From assembly GCF_000424325.1 (NCBI RefSeq), contig NZ_AUJR01000013.1, positions 1-64,000 of the forward strand: DNA of 64,000 nt. Direction: 5' to 3'. The DNA comes from [Clostridium] clostridioforme AGR2157 (GTDB taxonomy: Bacteria > Bacillota > Clostridia > Lachnospirales > Lachnospiraceae). The notes under the pieces were generated by a model, which saw only the letters and a program-made list of their open reading frames with translations, searched no databases and was not told the DNA's origin. Positions within the stretch are counted from its first letter, which is position 1. Each line of letters opens with the position of its first letter. Below are positions 1 through 7,945 of this stretch, piece after piece. Position numbers and translations under genes: made by a program.

Positions 1-131
1 CGCCGAGAGATTACAGGGAAGTATCCCCGGAAAAGAGATTCACAGCATGAAATGGATGAGGGATATATTGAATCAGCAGTTAATCTGCTAGAGAAGGACA
101 TACAGTGCTTAAGTACTACACACAGGATGAG

Positions 132-186
132 AAAGAAAGAAGTCAAGGGCTGCGCAGCAGTTCATGAACCCTTGAGTTCTTTCTTT
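132..186 (+). terminator. Strong stem-loop, terminator-like
   Basis: Bases 132-149 pair with 169-186 over 18 positions with a single mismatch. The loop (150-168) contains the self-complementary CTGCGCAG. The right arm is pyrimidine-rich and ends in TTCTTT, so it could end transcription entering from the left edge. It lies 160 bases before the rpoN promoter. Any gene ending upstream of it is cut by the window edge. The frame starting at base 2 stays open to a TAG at 89-91 and could be a gene tail, but I cannot identify it. Confidence 0.6.
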
Positions 187-348
187 CCCATCCGTAAAAT
201 ACAGAAGCAATGGATGGATAAAAAAACCAGTAGAGTAAAGGTAGGGAACCTGGTAAAATAGGGGAAGCAAATCGAAACCAATCACAAGGGTGATTTCTGA
301 CCTTTCGTTTCCGAAAGTAAATTGACGCTGCCATGTCCAAGTGCATCA

Positions 349-377
349 TTGTACCAAAAGGCCATCTGTGATATAAT
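349..377 (+). promoter_or_regulatory. Candidate rpoN promoter
   Basis: TTGTAC at 349-354, a 17-base spacer and TATAAT at 372-377 form a vegetative promoter; the TG two bases before the -10 gives an extended -10. It would give a leader of about 160 bases before the rpoN start at 545. The rest of 187-544 holds no gene that I can support. Confidence 0.55.
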
Positions 378-544
378 TATCTCATTAAAATTTTCCCGGA
401 CAGACCGGAAACAGTTTTTGTCTCATACTGCCCGGGCGCAATCATCACCTCTCCGGAGCCTGTTTGAAAATTCATTCCCGCACGGAAAGCAATATTCAGA
501 TACTCTCTAATACATTATGAGATATCACGAAAGAAGGAAGTGTT

Positions 545-1930
545 ATGGACTTAAAATTACAGGTAAAGCAAACCCAGACTTTGTCACAGCGGATGATTCA
601 GTCAGCTGAGATTCTTCAGATGACCTCTCAGGAGCTGAATACTTATATCAATGAACTGGCATTGGAAAACCCGGTAATCGACATTGTGGAGCCCCCCACG
701 GCAGAAGAGCAGCGCGAGTCCATCGAACAGCAGGAATGGCTTAATTCTTTCAATGAGGAGAATTACTATCTGTACCAGCGCCAGAATAATGACGATGACT
801 ACGACTTTAAATCCAGCTGGAACATAAACACGGACGACGGAGAGACCCTTCAGGACTATCTGTGGTCTCAGCTCATCACGGAAAACTTCACGGACCAGGA
901 AACGGAAATCATCAAGTTCATGCTGGAATGTCTTGACAACAAGGGCTACCTGGAAGAGAGCATAGAGACCATTGCCTCCTACTTTGGGACCGATACCGAG
1001 CTTGTGGAAGATCTCCTGTCCGACCTCCAGGCTCTGGACCCCTCCGGCGTCTGCGCGCGTACACTGGAGGAATGCCTGAAGCTGCAGCTGGAACGCAGGA
1101 ATATGCTGACCCCGGTACTGGAATCCATCATTGACAACTGCCTGGAAATGGTTGCCAAGAACCAGATTCCGGCCATTGCCAGGAAGCTGCGCCTCTCTCC
1201 CACTGAAACTGCCGGTTACTGTCAGATTATTAAATCCCTGAATCCAAAGCCGGGCGTATCCTTCAGCAGCAGGGACCAGCTCCGCTATATCATACCGGAT
1301 GTGACCATTGTAAAATTCAAAGACCATTTTGATATCCTGCTGAACGAATCCATGTATCCCACCATTGAGCTTAACAGCTACTACCGCCAGATGAACCAGA
1401 ATCCGGAGTCCTCCGAACTGAAGGAGTATCTGGGCAATAAAATCCGGCAGGCCGAGTGGGTGAAGCAGTGTGTGACCCAGCGCGGAAAGACGCTGATGCA
1501 GGTATCCCGGGCCATCCTTGAACACCAGGAGGAATTCTTCACCTTTGGGCCCGCCCACCTGAATCCCTTAAGGCTGGCAGATATCGCCCAGGAACTGGAC
1601 ATCCACGAATCCACTGTCAGCAGGGCTGTCAGCAAGAAATACCTTCAGTGTTCCTGGGGCGTATATCCTATGAACTTCTTCTTCTCGCGCAGCGTGGCTG
1701 TCCAGGGAAGCGGCAGCAGTGAAAACGGCGCCCAGTCCGTAACTGCCGCGGATATCAAGCGGGTGCTTAGGGAAATCATAGAGGAAGAAAACAAAAAGAA
1801 GCCTTACAGCGACCGCCTTCTGGGTGAAAAGCTGGCAGAACGCGGCATATCCATCTCCCGCCGGACCGTTGCCAAGTACAGGGAAGAGGAAGGCATTGCG
1901 GACGCCAGCGGGCGTAAGGAGTATGTGTAA
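545..1930 (+). CDS. rpoN: RNA polymerase sigma-54 factor RpoN
   Basis: Sigma factor that directs core RNA polymerase to -24/-12 promoters, which are opened by AAA+ enhancer-binding activators. The 461-residue product has the expected three parts: a glutamine/leucine-rich N-terminal activator-interacting region (MDLKLQVKQTQTLSQRMIQS), an acidic linker at roughly 50-100, and the core-binding and DNA-binding regions. The C-terminal RpoN box is present in slightly variant form (SRRTVAKYREE). The start ATG at 545 follows GAAGGAAG. It is a single-gene unit ending in a hairpin at 1946-1974. The family call is certain; which genes it controls cannot be read from this window. Confidence 0.97.
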   Translation: MDLKLQVKQTQTLSQRMIQSAEILQMTSQELNTYINELALENPVIDIVEPPTAEEQRESIEQQEWLNSFNEENYYLYQRQNNDDDYDFKSSWNINTDDGETLQDYLWSQLITENFTDQETEIIKFMLECLDNKGYLEESIETIASYFGTDTELVEDLLSDLQALDPSGVCARTLEECLKLQLERRNMLTPVLESIIDNCLEMVAKNQIPAIARKLRLSPTETAGYCQIIKSLNPKPGVSFSSRDQLRYIIPDVTIVKFKDHFDILLNESMYPTIELNSYYRQMNQNPESSELKEYLGNKIRQAEWVKQCVTQRGKTLMQVSRAILEHQEEFFTFGPAHLNPLRLADIAQELDIHESTVSRAVSKKYLQCSWGVYPMNFFFSRSVAVQGSGSSENGAQSVTAADIKRVLREIIEEENKKKPYSDRLLGEKLAERGISISRRTVAKYREEEGIADASGRKEYV

Positions 1931-1945
1931 CAAAATATTCTTAGA

Positions 1946-1974
1946 GGCATGGCAGACCGGCCATGTCTTTTTAT
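1946..1974 (+). terminator. Terminator after rpoN
   Basis: GGCATGGC pairs with GCCATGTC (one G-U) around a six-base loop, followed directly by TTTTTATTT. It starts 15 bases after the rpoN stop. Confidence 0.75.
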
Positions 1975-2064
1975 TTACCCCAAATACACAGGGGAGAATG
2001 CGGATTTTATATCTGAGAGTATGCCAAAAAAACCGAATTAAGTTTATTTTACTCAAAATTCATC

Positions 2065-2093
2065 TTGACAATATTGGAGAAATCTTGTAGAAT
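2065..2093 (+). promoter_or_regulatory. tRNA operon promoter
   Basis: TTGACA (2065-2070), 17-base spacer, TAGAAT (2088-2093). It lies 75 bases upstream of tRNA-Phe and is the best consensus match in the gap. Confidence 0.7.
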
Positions 2094-2167
2094 TGTTGAT
2101 GTCGCTGATGGAACAGAGCTTGTAAGGATAATTACTGATGATACCTATTTGTTCCGGATAGGCAAAT

Positions 2168-2240
<73 letters not shown>

Positions 2241-2267
2241 CTGACCGTATGACACATCGGTCATTAC

Positions 2268-2338
2268 GCAGGTGTAGTTCAATGGTAGAACACTAGCCTT
2301 CCAAGCTAGATACGTGGGTTCGATTCCCATCACCTGCT
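2268..2338 (+). tRNA. tRNA-Gly (UCC)
   Basis: Cloverleaf with acceptor GCAGGTG/CACCTGC, anticodon stem CTAGC/GCTAG, anticodon TCC at 2300-2302, and T-arm GTGGG/CCCAT with loop TTCGATT. It lies 27 bases after tRNA-Phe and shares its promoter. CCA is not encoded. Confidence 0.96.
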
Positions 2339-2350
2339 CTGTAAAATGCG

Positions 2351-2375
2351 AAAAAGCCTTAGAGAGGCTTTTTTT
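2351..2375 (+). terminator. Terminator of the Phe-Gly tRNA pair
   Basis: AAAGCCT/AGGCTTT stem with a short loop and a run of T residues, 13 bases after tRNA-Gly(UCC). Confidence 0.85.
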
Positions 2376-2507
2376 GTTTAGCTTTTGCGGATGGTTTTTC
2401 AGTCAAACTTCAGTCAAACTATTTTAAACCAACAGACAAAAAACCTCTTGATTTATCAGAGAAAATATGATAGACTATACCACGTCAAAGTAATATCATA
2501 CTTTCAT

Positions 2508-2579
2508 GCGCGAGTGGCTCAGGGGTGGAGCACCACCTTGCCAAGGTGGGGGCCGCGGGTTCGAATCCCGTCTCGCGCT
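2508..2579 (+). tRNA. tRNA-Gly (GCC)
   Basis: Cloverleaf with acceptor GCGCGAG/CTCGCGC, anticodon stem CCACC/GGTGG, anticodon GCC at 2540-2542, and T-arm GCGGG/CCCGT with loop TTCGAAT. It lies beyond the preceding terminator, so it probably has its own promoter; TTGATT (2448-2453), 17 bases, TAGACT (2471-2476) is a weak candidate. Together with tRNA-Gly(UCC) it reads all four glycine codons by wobble. Confidence 0.96.
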
Positions 2580-2591
2580 TTTTTATTTCCC

Positions 2592-2627
2592 GCCGGAGAC
2601 TGCACTGTCAGTTCTCCGGCCTTTTGT
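2592..2627 (+). terminator. Terminator after tRNA-Gly (GCC)
   Basis: GCCGGAGA pairs with TCTCCGGC, followed by CTTTTGTTT. A second inverted repeat (GGGAAGGC/GCCTTCCC, about 2669-2691) lies between this and the convergent cwlD end and may serve cwlD on the other strand. Confidence 0.8.
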
Positions 2628-2736
2628 TTCTTTCAGATCCAAAGCTTATATAAAGCAACGGGAAGGCGCCCTCACACGGACAGCCTTCCCATTTTCAAAT
2701 CTGTTTTTTCTGATTGCAGGGCCGGCTCCCCGGCTT

Positions 2737-3450
2737 TTACTGCTTCTGTTTGACCGTATTAAGGTACTCCATGATTCCCATATGTATGGTCCAGGCCATC
2801 CTGTCCTGATATTCCTCATCCTCCAGGCGCTTGGCTTCCTTTCCATTGCTCAGGAATCCGCATTCCACTATGACGATGGGCTCCTTCACATGAAGCAGGA
2901 GATAATAGTTGTCATTGGCCTTGGCCATCCTCTTGTTGGCCTCGCCCAGCACATAGTCAAAGCGCTTCTGCAAAATTTCCGCCAGATACTTTCCCTTCTC
3001 TGATGTCTTATAGTAAAAGACCTGGCCTCCGGATACATATTCCTCATGGTAACTGTTCTGGTGAATGCTGACCACCAAATCCGGCGCTGCCTCATTTATG
3101 ATTTCGCACCGTTTTCTCATGTCTGCCATCTTTTTATGACTGTCCCCAGAGCTGTAAAGCCCCTGGTCCGAATCCCTGGTGAGGATCACCTCTACGTCGG
3201 AGGCCTCAAGATATGCTTTCAGCTGCTCTGATATCTTAAGGTTAATATCCTTTTCCAGCTGACCATTTATCCCTACCTTGCCCGGATCGCTGCCTCCGTG
3301 TCCGGCGTCTATGACCACCACCGGCCTTGCCTTGTCTGCCTCCGCTGCCTGATTATGGACAGCCACCAGTGTCCCTGCCTGCCATGATATCAGTGCCACG
3401 ATACAAAGCAGCAGAATCCCCATCACTGTCTGCCATGCTGAATGCTTCAT
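2737..3450 (-). CDS. cwlD: N-acetylmuramoyl-L-alanine amidase CwlD
   Basis: Zinc amidase (Amidase_3 family) that removes the peptide from N-acetylmuramate. CwlD of sporulating Firmicutes does this in the spore cortex as the first step to muramic-delta-lactam. The 237-residue protein has an N-terminal membrane/signal segment (about 10-30). The catalytic domain follows, with zinc ligands in VVIDAGHGGSDPG (His51), QLEKDINLKI (Glu) and VVSIHQN (His), and the catalytic Glu in IVECGFLSN. The ATG at 3450 has GGAG 10 bases upstream; a TTG one codon earlier is less likely. The single-domain layout and the Gly-His-Gly-Gly-Ser-Asp-Pro-Gly motif favour CwlD over the autolysin LytC, but a general autolysin role cannot be excluded. 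Confidence 0.88.
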   Translation of the reverse strand: MKHSAWQTVMGILLLCIVALISWQAGTLVAVHNQAAEADKARPVVVIDAGHGGSDPGKVGINGQLEKDINLKISEQLKAYLEASDVEVILTRDSDQGLYSSGDSHKKMADMRKRCEIINEAAPDLVVSIHQNSYHEEYVSGGQVFYYKTSEKGKYLAEILQKRFDYVLGEANKRMAKANDNYYLLLHVKEPIVIVECGFLSNGKEAKRLEDEEYQDRMAWTIHMGIMEYLNTVKQKQ

Positions 3451-3516
3451 CAATGGGCGCTCCCTGATAACCTTTATTCCAGTATATTCACCCGCCTGAT
3501 GAAAATGAACCGGTTT

Positions 3517-4977
3517 TTACTCCATACTCAGAACGTTATAATCCTGTACCGCGTCTTCTATGATATATTCCAGGTATTCATACAGGATGCTGGGATAGCA
3601 GTACTCTTTCCACATGGCGTATCCGGGCTGCTTCACAGCCTCCTTCACCACCTCATACGCCCTGCCGCCATAGCATGCGGCATTGATATCCCCATATACC
3701 TTTGCCATCTGCTGCTTCTCCGATTCTGTCAGCTTCACAAATATGCTGCCCGTCTCCTCCTCCGCAGAATTCTTCATGGCGTCATAGGCCTGATTATAGA
3801 ATATCTGCTTTAAAACAGGTGGGCTGTATGTGTCGAAGTTCAGCAGGTTCTCATCCGTGCTCTTGTTTTTCCTGGCCCATTTCTCCATATTAACCTTGCG
3901 TGTATAGTAATAAAATGTCTCATCCTCCATGTAATCCAGCACACCGTACTGACAGGGAGGCGTGGACAGGGAGCTGGTGACCACCTCATAGATACCGATA
4001 TCGTTATTCCTCATAAAGTGCTGCACATGCAGGTGTCCGCTGAGGAACAGCGGGATATTCTCCCCTTCCAGCATCTGTATAAGCTCCTCACTGTGCTCGA
4101 TGGTACAGTCATCCGCATATACCTTGCTCTCCTCCAGCAGGTTGTGATGGGCCACCGGAAGAAGAATCACGCTGTCCCGGGCAGCCTGCTCAAGCTGCTC
4201 CCTTATCCACTCATAGGTCTCTGTCTTTATCATCCCCCCAACCTTATTGCGGGGTTCATACTGGCAGGTATCCAGCATGAGCAGGCGCATGGACGGTCCC
4301 AGGTCATAGGTGTAACTGAGGGAATCGGCATCCCTGCTGCCGGCCTCTGAGTATCCGAATTCCTTATAAATACGCTCAAAATCCTCCGGCGTGGAAGGTT
4401 CTGCCGGGTACCGGTCTCCCCTGGAATACACGGAGGCGCTTGGATTATTAATGTCATGGTTGCCCGGTATAACCAAAACCGTGATACCGGCTTTCTCCAC
4501 CTCATCCAGCTTTTTCGCCAGTTCTTCATGGCTCTTCTTTTCTCCCTGAAGACTTAAGTCTCCGCTGATAATCAGGGCATCCGGACTCAGAAGCTTGATT
4601 TCCTCCAGTGCGGCATCTGTTATCTCCCATACGTAATTGGTCAGTTTCCCGTCGCCGTGCTCTACCATGGACTGAAACATATCCCCCCGGTACGTCAGGG
4701 ATTCTGCCAGATAATGTATATCTGTCATAAGGATAATGCGTTTTCCTCCAATCAGCGGCTCTGCCTTTGTCTCCTTTTCAACATCCGGAAAAGGCTGTAT
4801 CTGCGAAGGCGCAGGATGGGTGGGCTTTTGCAGCTCTGTTTCCTGAACCGTTTCCTTTGTCTGCTGTTTTTCGGTGGTGGGTGCCACCTGGTTTCCAGTC
4901 TGTACGCTGCACCCTGCCATGATTCCAGCCATCAAGACCGCTGTCATGATTCCCGTTATCCTTGTTCTTCCTCTCAT
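3517..4977 (-). CDS. Calcineurin-like metallophosphoesterase lipoprotein
   Basis: Predicted extracytoplasmic two-metal phosphoesterase anchored as a lipoprotein. A short signal peptide ends in the lipobox MAGC (Cys near residue 22), followed by a Thr/Gln/Glu-rich linker. The core family motifs are all present: ILMTDIHYL (DxH), IISGDLSLQGEKK (GDxxxxG), VIPGNHDINN (GNHD), VAHHN and SGHLHVQH. The substrate is not evident; relatives hydrolyse nucleotides, phosphodiesters or wall phosphates. The start ATG follows GGAGGAAGGAA. It ends 66 bases upstream of cwlD on the same strand and lies directly downstream of the GH18 gene, so a cell-wall or sporulation setting is likely but inferred. Confidence 0.85.
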   Translation of the reverse strand: MRGRTRITGIMTAVLMAGIMAGCSVQTGNQVAPTTEKQQTKETVQETELQKPTHPAPSQIQPFPDVEKETKAEPLIGGKRIILMTDIHYLAESLTYRGDMFQSMVEHGDGKLTNYVWEITDAALEEIKLLSPDALIISGDLSLQGEKKSHEELAKKLDEVEKAGITVLVIPGNHDINNPSASVYSRGDRYPAEPSTPEDFERIYKEFGYSEAGSRDADSLSYTYDLGPSMRLLMLDTCQYEPRNKVGGMIKTETYEWIREQLEQAARDSVILLPVAHHNLLEESKVYADDCTIEHSEELIQMLEGENIPLFLSGHLHVQHFMRNNDIGIYEVVTSSLSTPPCQYGVLDYMEDETFYYYTRKVNMEKWARKNKSTDENLLNFDTYSPPVLKQIFYNQAYDAMKNSAEEETGSIFVKLTESEKQQMAKVYGDINAACYGGRAYEVVKEAVKQPGYAMWKEYCYPSILYEYLEYIIEDAVQDYNVLSME

Positions 4978-5004
4978 TTCCTTCCTCCGGCGTCTGAACT
5001 GTTA

Positions 5005-6687
5005 CTATTTAACCTCTGACACAATATCCCATATGTCCGCTGGTTCAAATCCCAGCTTCCAGCAGGCAACTCCTGCCAGGTCAAACTCCTTAATCAGGTC
5101 AATCTTAAGCTTCATGGAATCTTCCTCTTCCATCCATATATACTGCTGTCCGCTTCCGCTCACAGTCTCACCGTAATACTGCCCCAAAAGCTTATCCCAG
5201 GTAAGCTCCACCTGGTTCTCCTCCACCCACTGCCTGGCATCTGATATGCCATATGCCTTGGAAGAGGTCTTCCCCTCATTTACGGTCCATACCCTGGTAT
5301 AGAAGGGGACCGCATTGATGACCTTTTCCTTGGGGACCTCTTTCAGGGTATTCTCAATGCCCTCCCTCACATAGGGAATGGACGATACGGAACCGGCTTC
5401 TCCTCCTGCATAGTGTTCATCATATCCCATAACAATCACATAGTCAGCCACGATTCCCTGCTCCCTCCTGTTATAAAACGCAGTATAGGAGGATGGTACA
5501 TAGTTGTCCACAGACAGCACAAGTCCCTTATTGCGGCAGGCAACCGACATTTCCCTTATGAACTGCACATAATGGGGCCCTGCCTCTGCCTTCAGGCTCT
5601 CAAAATCCAGGTTGAATCCGTCAAAGCCATAGGTATCCGCCTCATTCATCAGTTTTTCAATGAGCTTTTTTCTGGTACTGGTGGAGGACATCAGGGTCTT
5701 TGTGTTTAGATTTTTGACGCTTTCCTCCGTACTCACATTCTCCACCATGGCCCACACCTTCAGTCCCATATCATGGGCCTTATCCACGTAATCCCTGCTG
5801 GCTAGTGATGTATAGGTGCCATCGCTGGACACCACATTGAACCAGGTGGGCACAATCACATTCATCCCCCTGGCGTTGGACGCGTATTCCTCAAGGGTAT
5901 TATTTCCCTCCGGCCGTGTGACCTGATGAAATCCCAGCCTTACTTTCCCGTCCATGGAAATGCTGGTATACACAGGCGCCTCAAAGGTGCTGACAGGCGC
6001 AACCTGCTCTCCTGCCTCCAGTTTCCGGTTCTCCACATATCCGATATAACCGTCCGATGTCCTGACCCTGGACCACTTTTCCATGGTTTCCAGTACATCC
6101 ACAGTCTCTCCTGCCGCCGCCTCTGTGATAATCTGGCTCTTTACACCGCCCTTCACCCTGACCTGTCCTGTTTTTTTCAGCACTGCCGTGTCATAGGGCT
6201 GCCAGGAGGTGTCGATGAACACCCGCTTAATCTGGCTTGTGGCAAAGGCCTGAGTCCGGATATCCGTATAATTCACCACAACCCCAAGGGACAGGTACAT
6301 CCCATCCTGTGTGACCTTAAAGAGAGGTCCCTTCTCGCCCCGGGTACTTTCGTCCGCATACACAATGGATTCAGGCAGTGCATACACCAGCAGTTTTTCG
6401 CCCTCATCCCAGTAAAAGCGCTCGTTCAGATGTTCATTTACCCAGTCCACAGGCAGGTACACCTGGCCATCCTCGTAGATTCCCTTCTCCTCCTGCACCT
6501 GGTTATCCAGAATAAGGGCCACCTGGCCGTCCTTAATACCAAATATCCTGCTCTTATCCGCCAGCTCATTGCTGGGTATGTATTTCTTGGCAAAAAGCAC
6601 TCCCAGACCACCGCCTGCCAGGATAAATATGAACAGCAGAACCAGCGCCGTGATTCCGCAGCCGTGACCTTTTCTTCTTCTGCTCAT
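5005..6687 (-). CDS. GH18 family cell-wall hydrolase with SH3 domain
   Basis: 560-residue membrane-anchored glycoside hydrolase of the YaaH/YdhD type, linked in Bacillus and Clostridium to spore and cell-wall N-acetylglucosaminyl bonds. Order of parts: cytoplasmic MSRRRKGHG, one transmembrane helix (about 10-32), a stalk resembling a copper-amine-oxidase N-terminal domain (about 45-150), a bacterial SH3 domain (about 175-225, VDVLETMEKWSRVRTSDGYIG... region) and the GH18 barrel (about 245-560). The catalytic strand reads FDGFNLDFE, with the proton donor at Glu363. I placed the start at 6687 because GGAGG stands five bases before it; the open frame runs 53 codons further upstream but has no ribosome site. 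The next gene downstream is the phosphoesterase, 27 bases away, so they probably form one transcript. Confidence 0.88.
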   Translation of the reverse strand: MSRRRKGHGCGITALVLLFIFILAGGGLGVLFAKKYIPSNELADKSRIFGIKDGQVALILDNQVQEEKGIYEDGQVYLPVDWVNEHLNERFYWDEGEKLLVYALPESIVYADESTRGEKGPLFKVTQDGMYLSLGVVVNYTDIRTQAFATSQIKRVFIDTSWQPYDTAVLKKTGQVRVKGGVKSQIITEAAAGETVDVLETMEKWSRVRTSDGYIGYVENRKLEAGEQVAPVSTFEAPVYTSISMDGKVRLGFHQVTRPEGNNTLEEYASNARGMNVIVPTWFNVVSSDGTYTSLASRDYVDKAHDMGLKVWAMVENVSTEESVKNLNTKTLMSSTSTRKKLIEKLMNEADTYGFDGFNLDFESLKAEAGPHYVQFIREMSVACRNKGLVLSVDNYVPSSYTAFYNRREQGIVADYVIVMGYDEHYAGGEAGSVSSIPYVREGIENTLKEVPKEKVINAVPFYTRVWTVNEGKTSSKAYGISDARQWVEENQVELTWDKLLGQYYGETVSGSGQQYIWMEEEDSMKLKIDLIKEFDLAGVACWKLGFEPADIWDIVSEVK

Positions 6688-6789
6688 CCTGTCCTCCAGT
6701 TTCCTAATGATTGTTTTTATTCTACCACAAAATAGAGTGTATGTACCAATTAATTGCTTACAATTTACAGTCATTATGGAGGAAACAGG

Positions 6790-6872
6790 AACAAAAGCCC
6801 GGTATGCGCCGCCTGCTTTGGCTGCACAGGCTGAGACGGTACTCATGGCAGCGTATAATCCGGGCTTTTGTT
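6790..6872. terminator. Perfect 13-bp inverted repeat, bidirectional terminator-like
   Basis: Bases 6790-6802 (AACAAAAGCCCGG) are exactly complementary to 6860-6872. The 57-base loop has its own GCCTGC/GCAGGC pairing. It sits between the minus-strand gene ending at 6941 and the GH18 start. Its right arm runs straight into the 13-bp tandem repeat. Confidence 0.6.
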
Positions 6873-6932
6873 ATCTGCTCTTGTTATCTGTTCTTGTTAT
6901 CTGCTCTTATTAAATGTTCTCGCTATCTGCTA
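6868..6932. repeat. 13-bp tandem repeat, five units
   Basis: Units begin at 6868, 6881, 6894, 6907 and 6920. The first and third are identical (TTGTTATCTGCTC), the second differs at one base, and the last two are more diverged. The tract starts inside the right arm of the inverted repeat and ends nine bases before the stop of the 6941-7213 gene. Non-coding. Confidence 0.85.
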
Positions 6933-6940
6933 TTGTCCGC

Positions 6941-7213
6941 TCATGAATCCTTATCTTTTTTCTCTTTGGGAGGGTCGCTGAGATACACTTTGTCAAATCT
7001 GAATTCCTTCAGACAGCCCTGTTCGGCGCCAACATAGTCTCCCATGTAAAAGCCCCCGTCTTCTCCCATCTCGAATATCCTCTCCCATTCTTTTTCCGGG
7101 CACTCGACTCCGTCAATGGTAATCCGAACCCCTTTGTTCTTGTATCTCTTCAATCCGTCCAGATAGGTTCTCTGGTGTTTCTTCCGGTCTCCATACTCGA
7201 CATTTCTTATCAT
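6941..7213 (-). CDS. Conserved-looking small hypothetical protein
   Basis: 90-residue soluble protein that I cannot place in a named family. It is charged, with a basic N-terminal half (GDRKKHQRTYLDGLKRYKNK), a strand-rich middle (VRITIDGVECPEKEWERIFE) and a lysine-rich end (PPKEKKDKDS). The ATG at 7213 has GGGAGG nine bases upstream. An upstream in-frame ATG at 7282 would add 23 residues but has no well-spaced ribosome site. It lies 105 bases downstream of the P-loop protein at 7319-7945 and may be co-transcribed with it. Confidence 0.6.
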   Translation of the reverse strand: MIRNVEYGDRKKHQRTYLDGLKRYKNKGVRITIDGVECPEKEWERIFEMGEDGGFYMGDYVGAEQGCLKEFRFDKVYLSDPPKEKKDKDS

Positions 7214-7318
7214 ACTGATAAGTCCTCCCCTATTACCGCGGGACAGCCGGACGGCAGCACCAAGGAGTTGTTTCCGTGACATACTTTTGTGCGCCGTTTC
7301 CTTCTGTCTCTTTTTTCT

Positions 7319-7945
7319 TCACAAAATCCTCTCAAACCACCGCATGGTCTCGTAATCCACTGAAAACGCATCTACTGAAAGAGGAACCCTGACCAGAGAA
7401 ATCCCAAACTGCCTCTCTATCTGTTTTCTGGTGTCCTCACTGCCAAAGGCAGCCGTATATATCCACCCTGCTCTGCGTCCTTCCTCCTCTGATAAAAGCT
7501 CCAAAAATGCCTCCAGCTTCCATTCGCTCAGTGCAGCCATGACAATCTTCACTTCGCATCTGAGCCATTCCGCCCTGATGGATGGTCTCAACTCTCCAAA
7601 ATCAATAATGATTTCGTCATATGTTCCATCCAGACAGGACGCCAGCACGCCTGGGGCTCCCTGCATATAATATGTAACCCCGAAGATTTTGTATCTGTAG
7701 TCCGCAGAATCTGCCTGCTTTGCGGAACCGGCCTGACATATATCCTTCATGGTCTTCCATGCGCCATGGTCATTCCACTCAATCACCGCAGTCCTGCGCT
7801 GCAGGGCACTGGCCATATAATTGGCCGCCAGGACGCTAAGATGAGTCACCCCTGTTCCCCGTCCTGTTCCTGTGATTCCGACAACCCTGCACCCTTTCGC
7901 AGGCTCCCGGCTGTGTTTAAAAAAGGTTTTCTTAGAAAATCCCAT
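7319..7945 (-). CDS. MinD/CpaE-like protein with degenerate P-loop
   Basis: 208-residue protein with the fold signature of SIMIBI (MinD/ParA/CpaE) ATPases. After about 18 residues comes the P-loop region GITGTGRGTGVTHLSVLAANY, where the usual KGGxGKTT is replaced: both the signature and catalytic lysines are missing, and Thr-His follows. A later strand, YDEIIIDFGEL, matches the Walker B-like DxxG position. The start at 7945 makes the first 33 codons overlap the kinase gene upstream, in another frame. The start codon is uncertain because no good ribosome site is visible. The same G-T-G-x-T-H-L loop occurs in the C-terminal half of the kinase, so the two proteins look like a duplicated, matched pair. 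TadZ/CpaE localisation proteins have similarly altered loops, but no pilus genes adjoin it. Confidence 0.7.
   Translation of the reverse strand: MGFSKKTFFKHSREPAKGCRVVGITGTGRGTGVTHLSVLAANYMASALQRRTAVIEWNDHGAWKTMKDICQAGSAKQADSADYRYKIFGVTYYMQGAPGVLASCLDGTYDEIIIDFGELRPSIRAEWLRCEVKIVMAALSEWKLEAFLELLSEEEGRRAGWIYTAAFGSEDTRKQIERQFGISLVRVPLSVDAFSVDYETMRWFERIL

Noticed and set aside
52-261. Small open frame near the left edge
   Set aside because: It reads through the strong hairpin at 132-186, has no ribosome site, and its residues show no domain. It could be the end of a cut gene, but I cannot support it.
602-1558. Long minus-strand frame opposite rpoN, and similar long opposite frames at 14193-15245, 36539-37735, 50000-51475, 51889-53541 and 57678-59039
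   Set aside because: They are mirror frames of well-identified genes with no domain or ribosome site; synonymous bias of the real genes opens them.
2399-2420. Doubled CAGTCAAACT next to tRNA genes as an attachment site
   Set aside because: The two copies are adjacent, not flanking an element, and no integrase is present.
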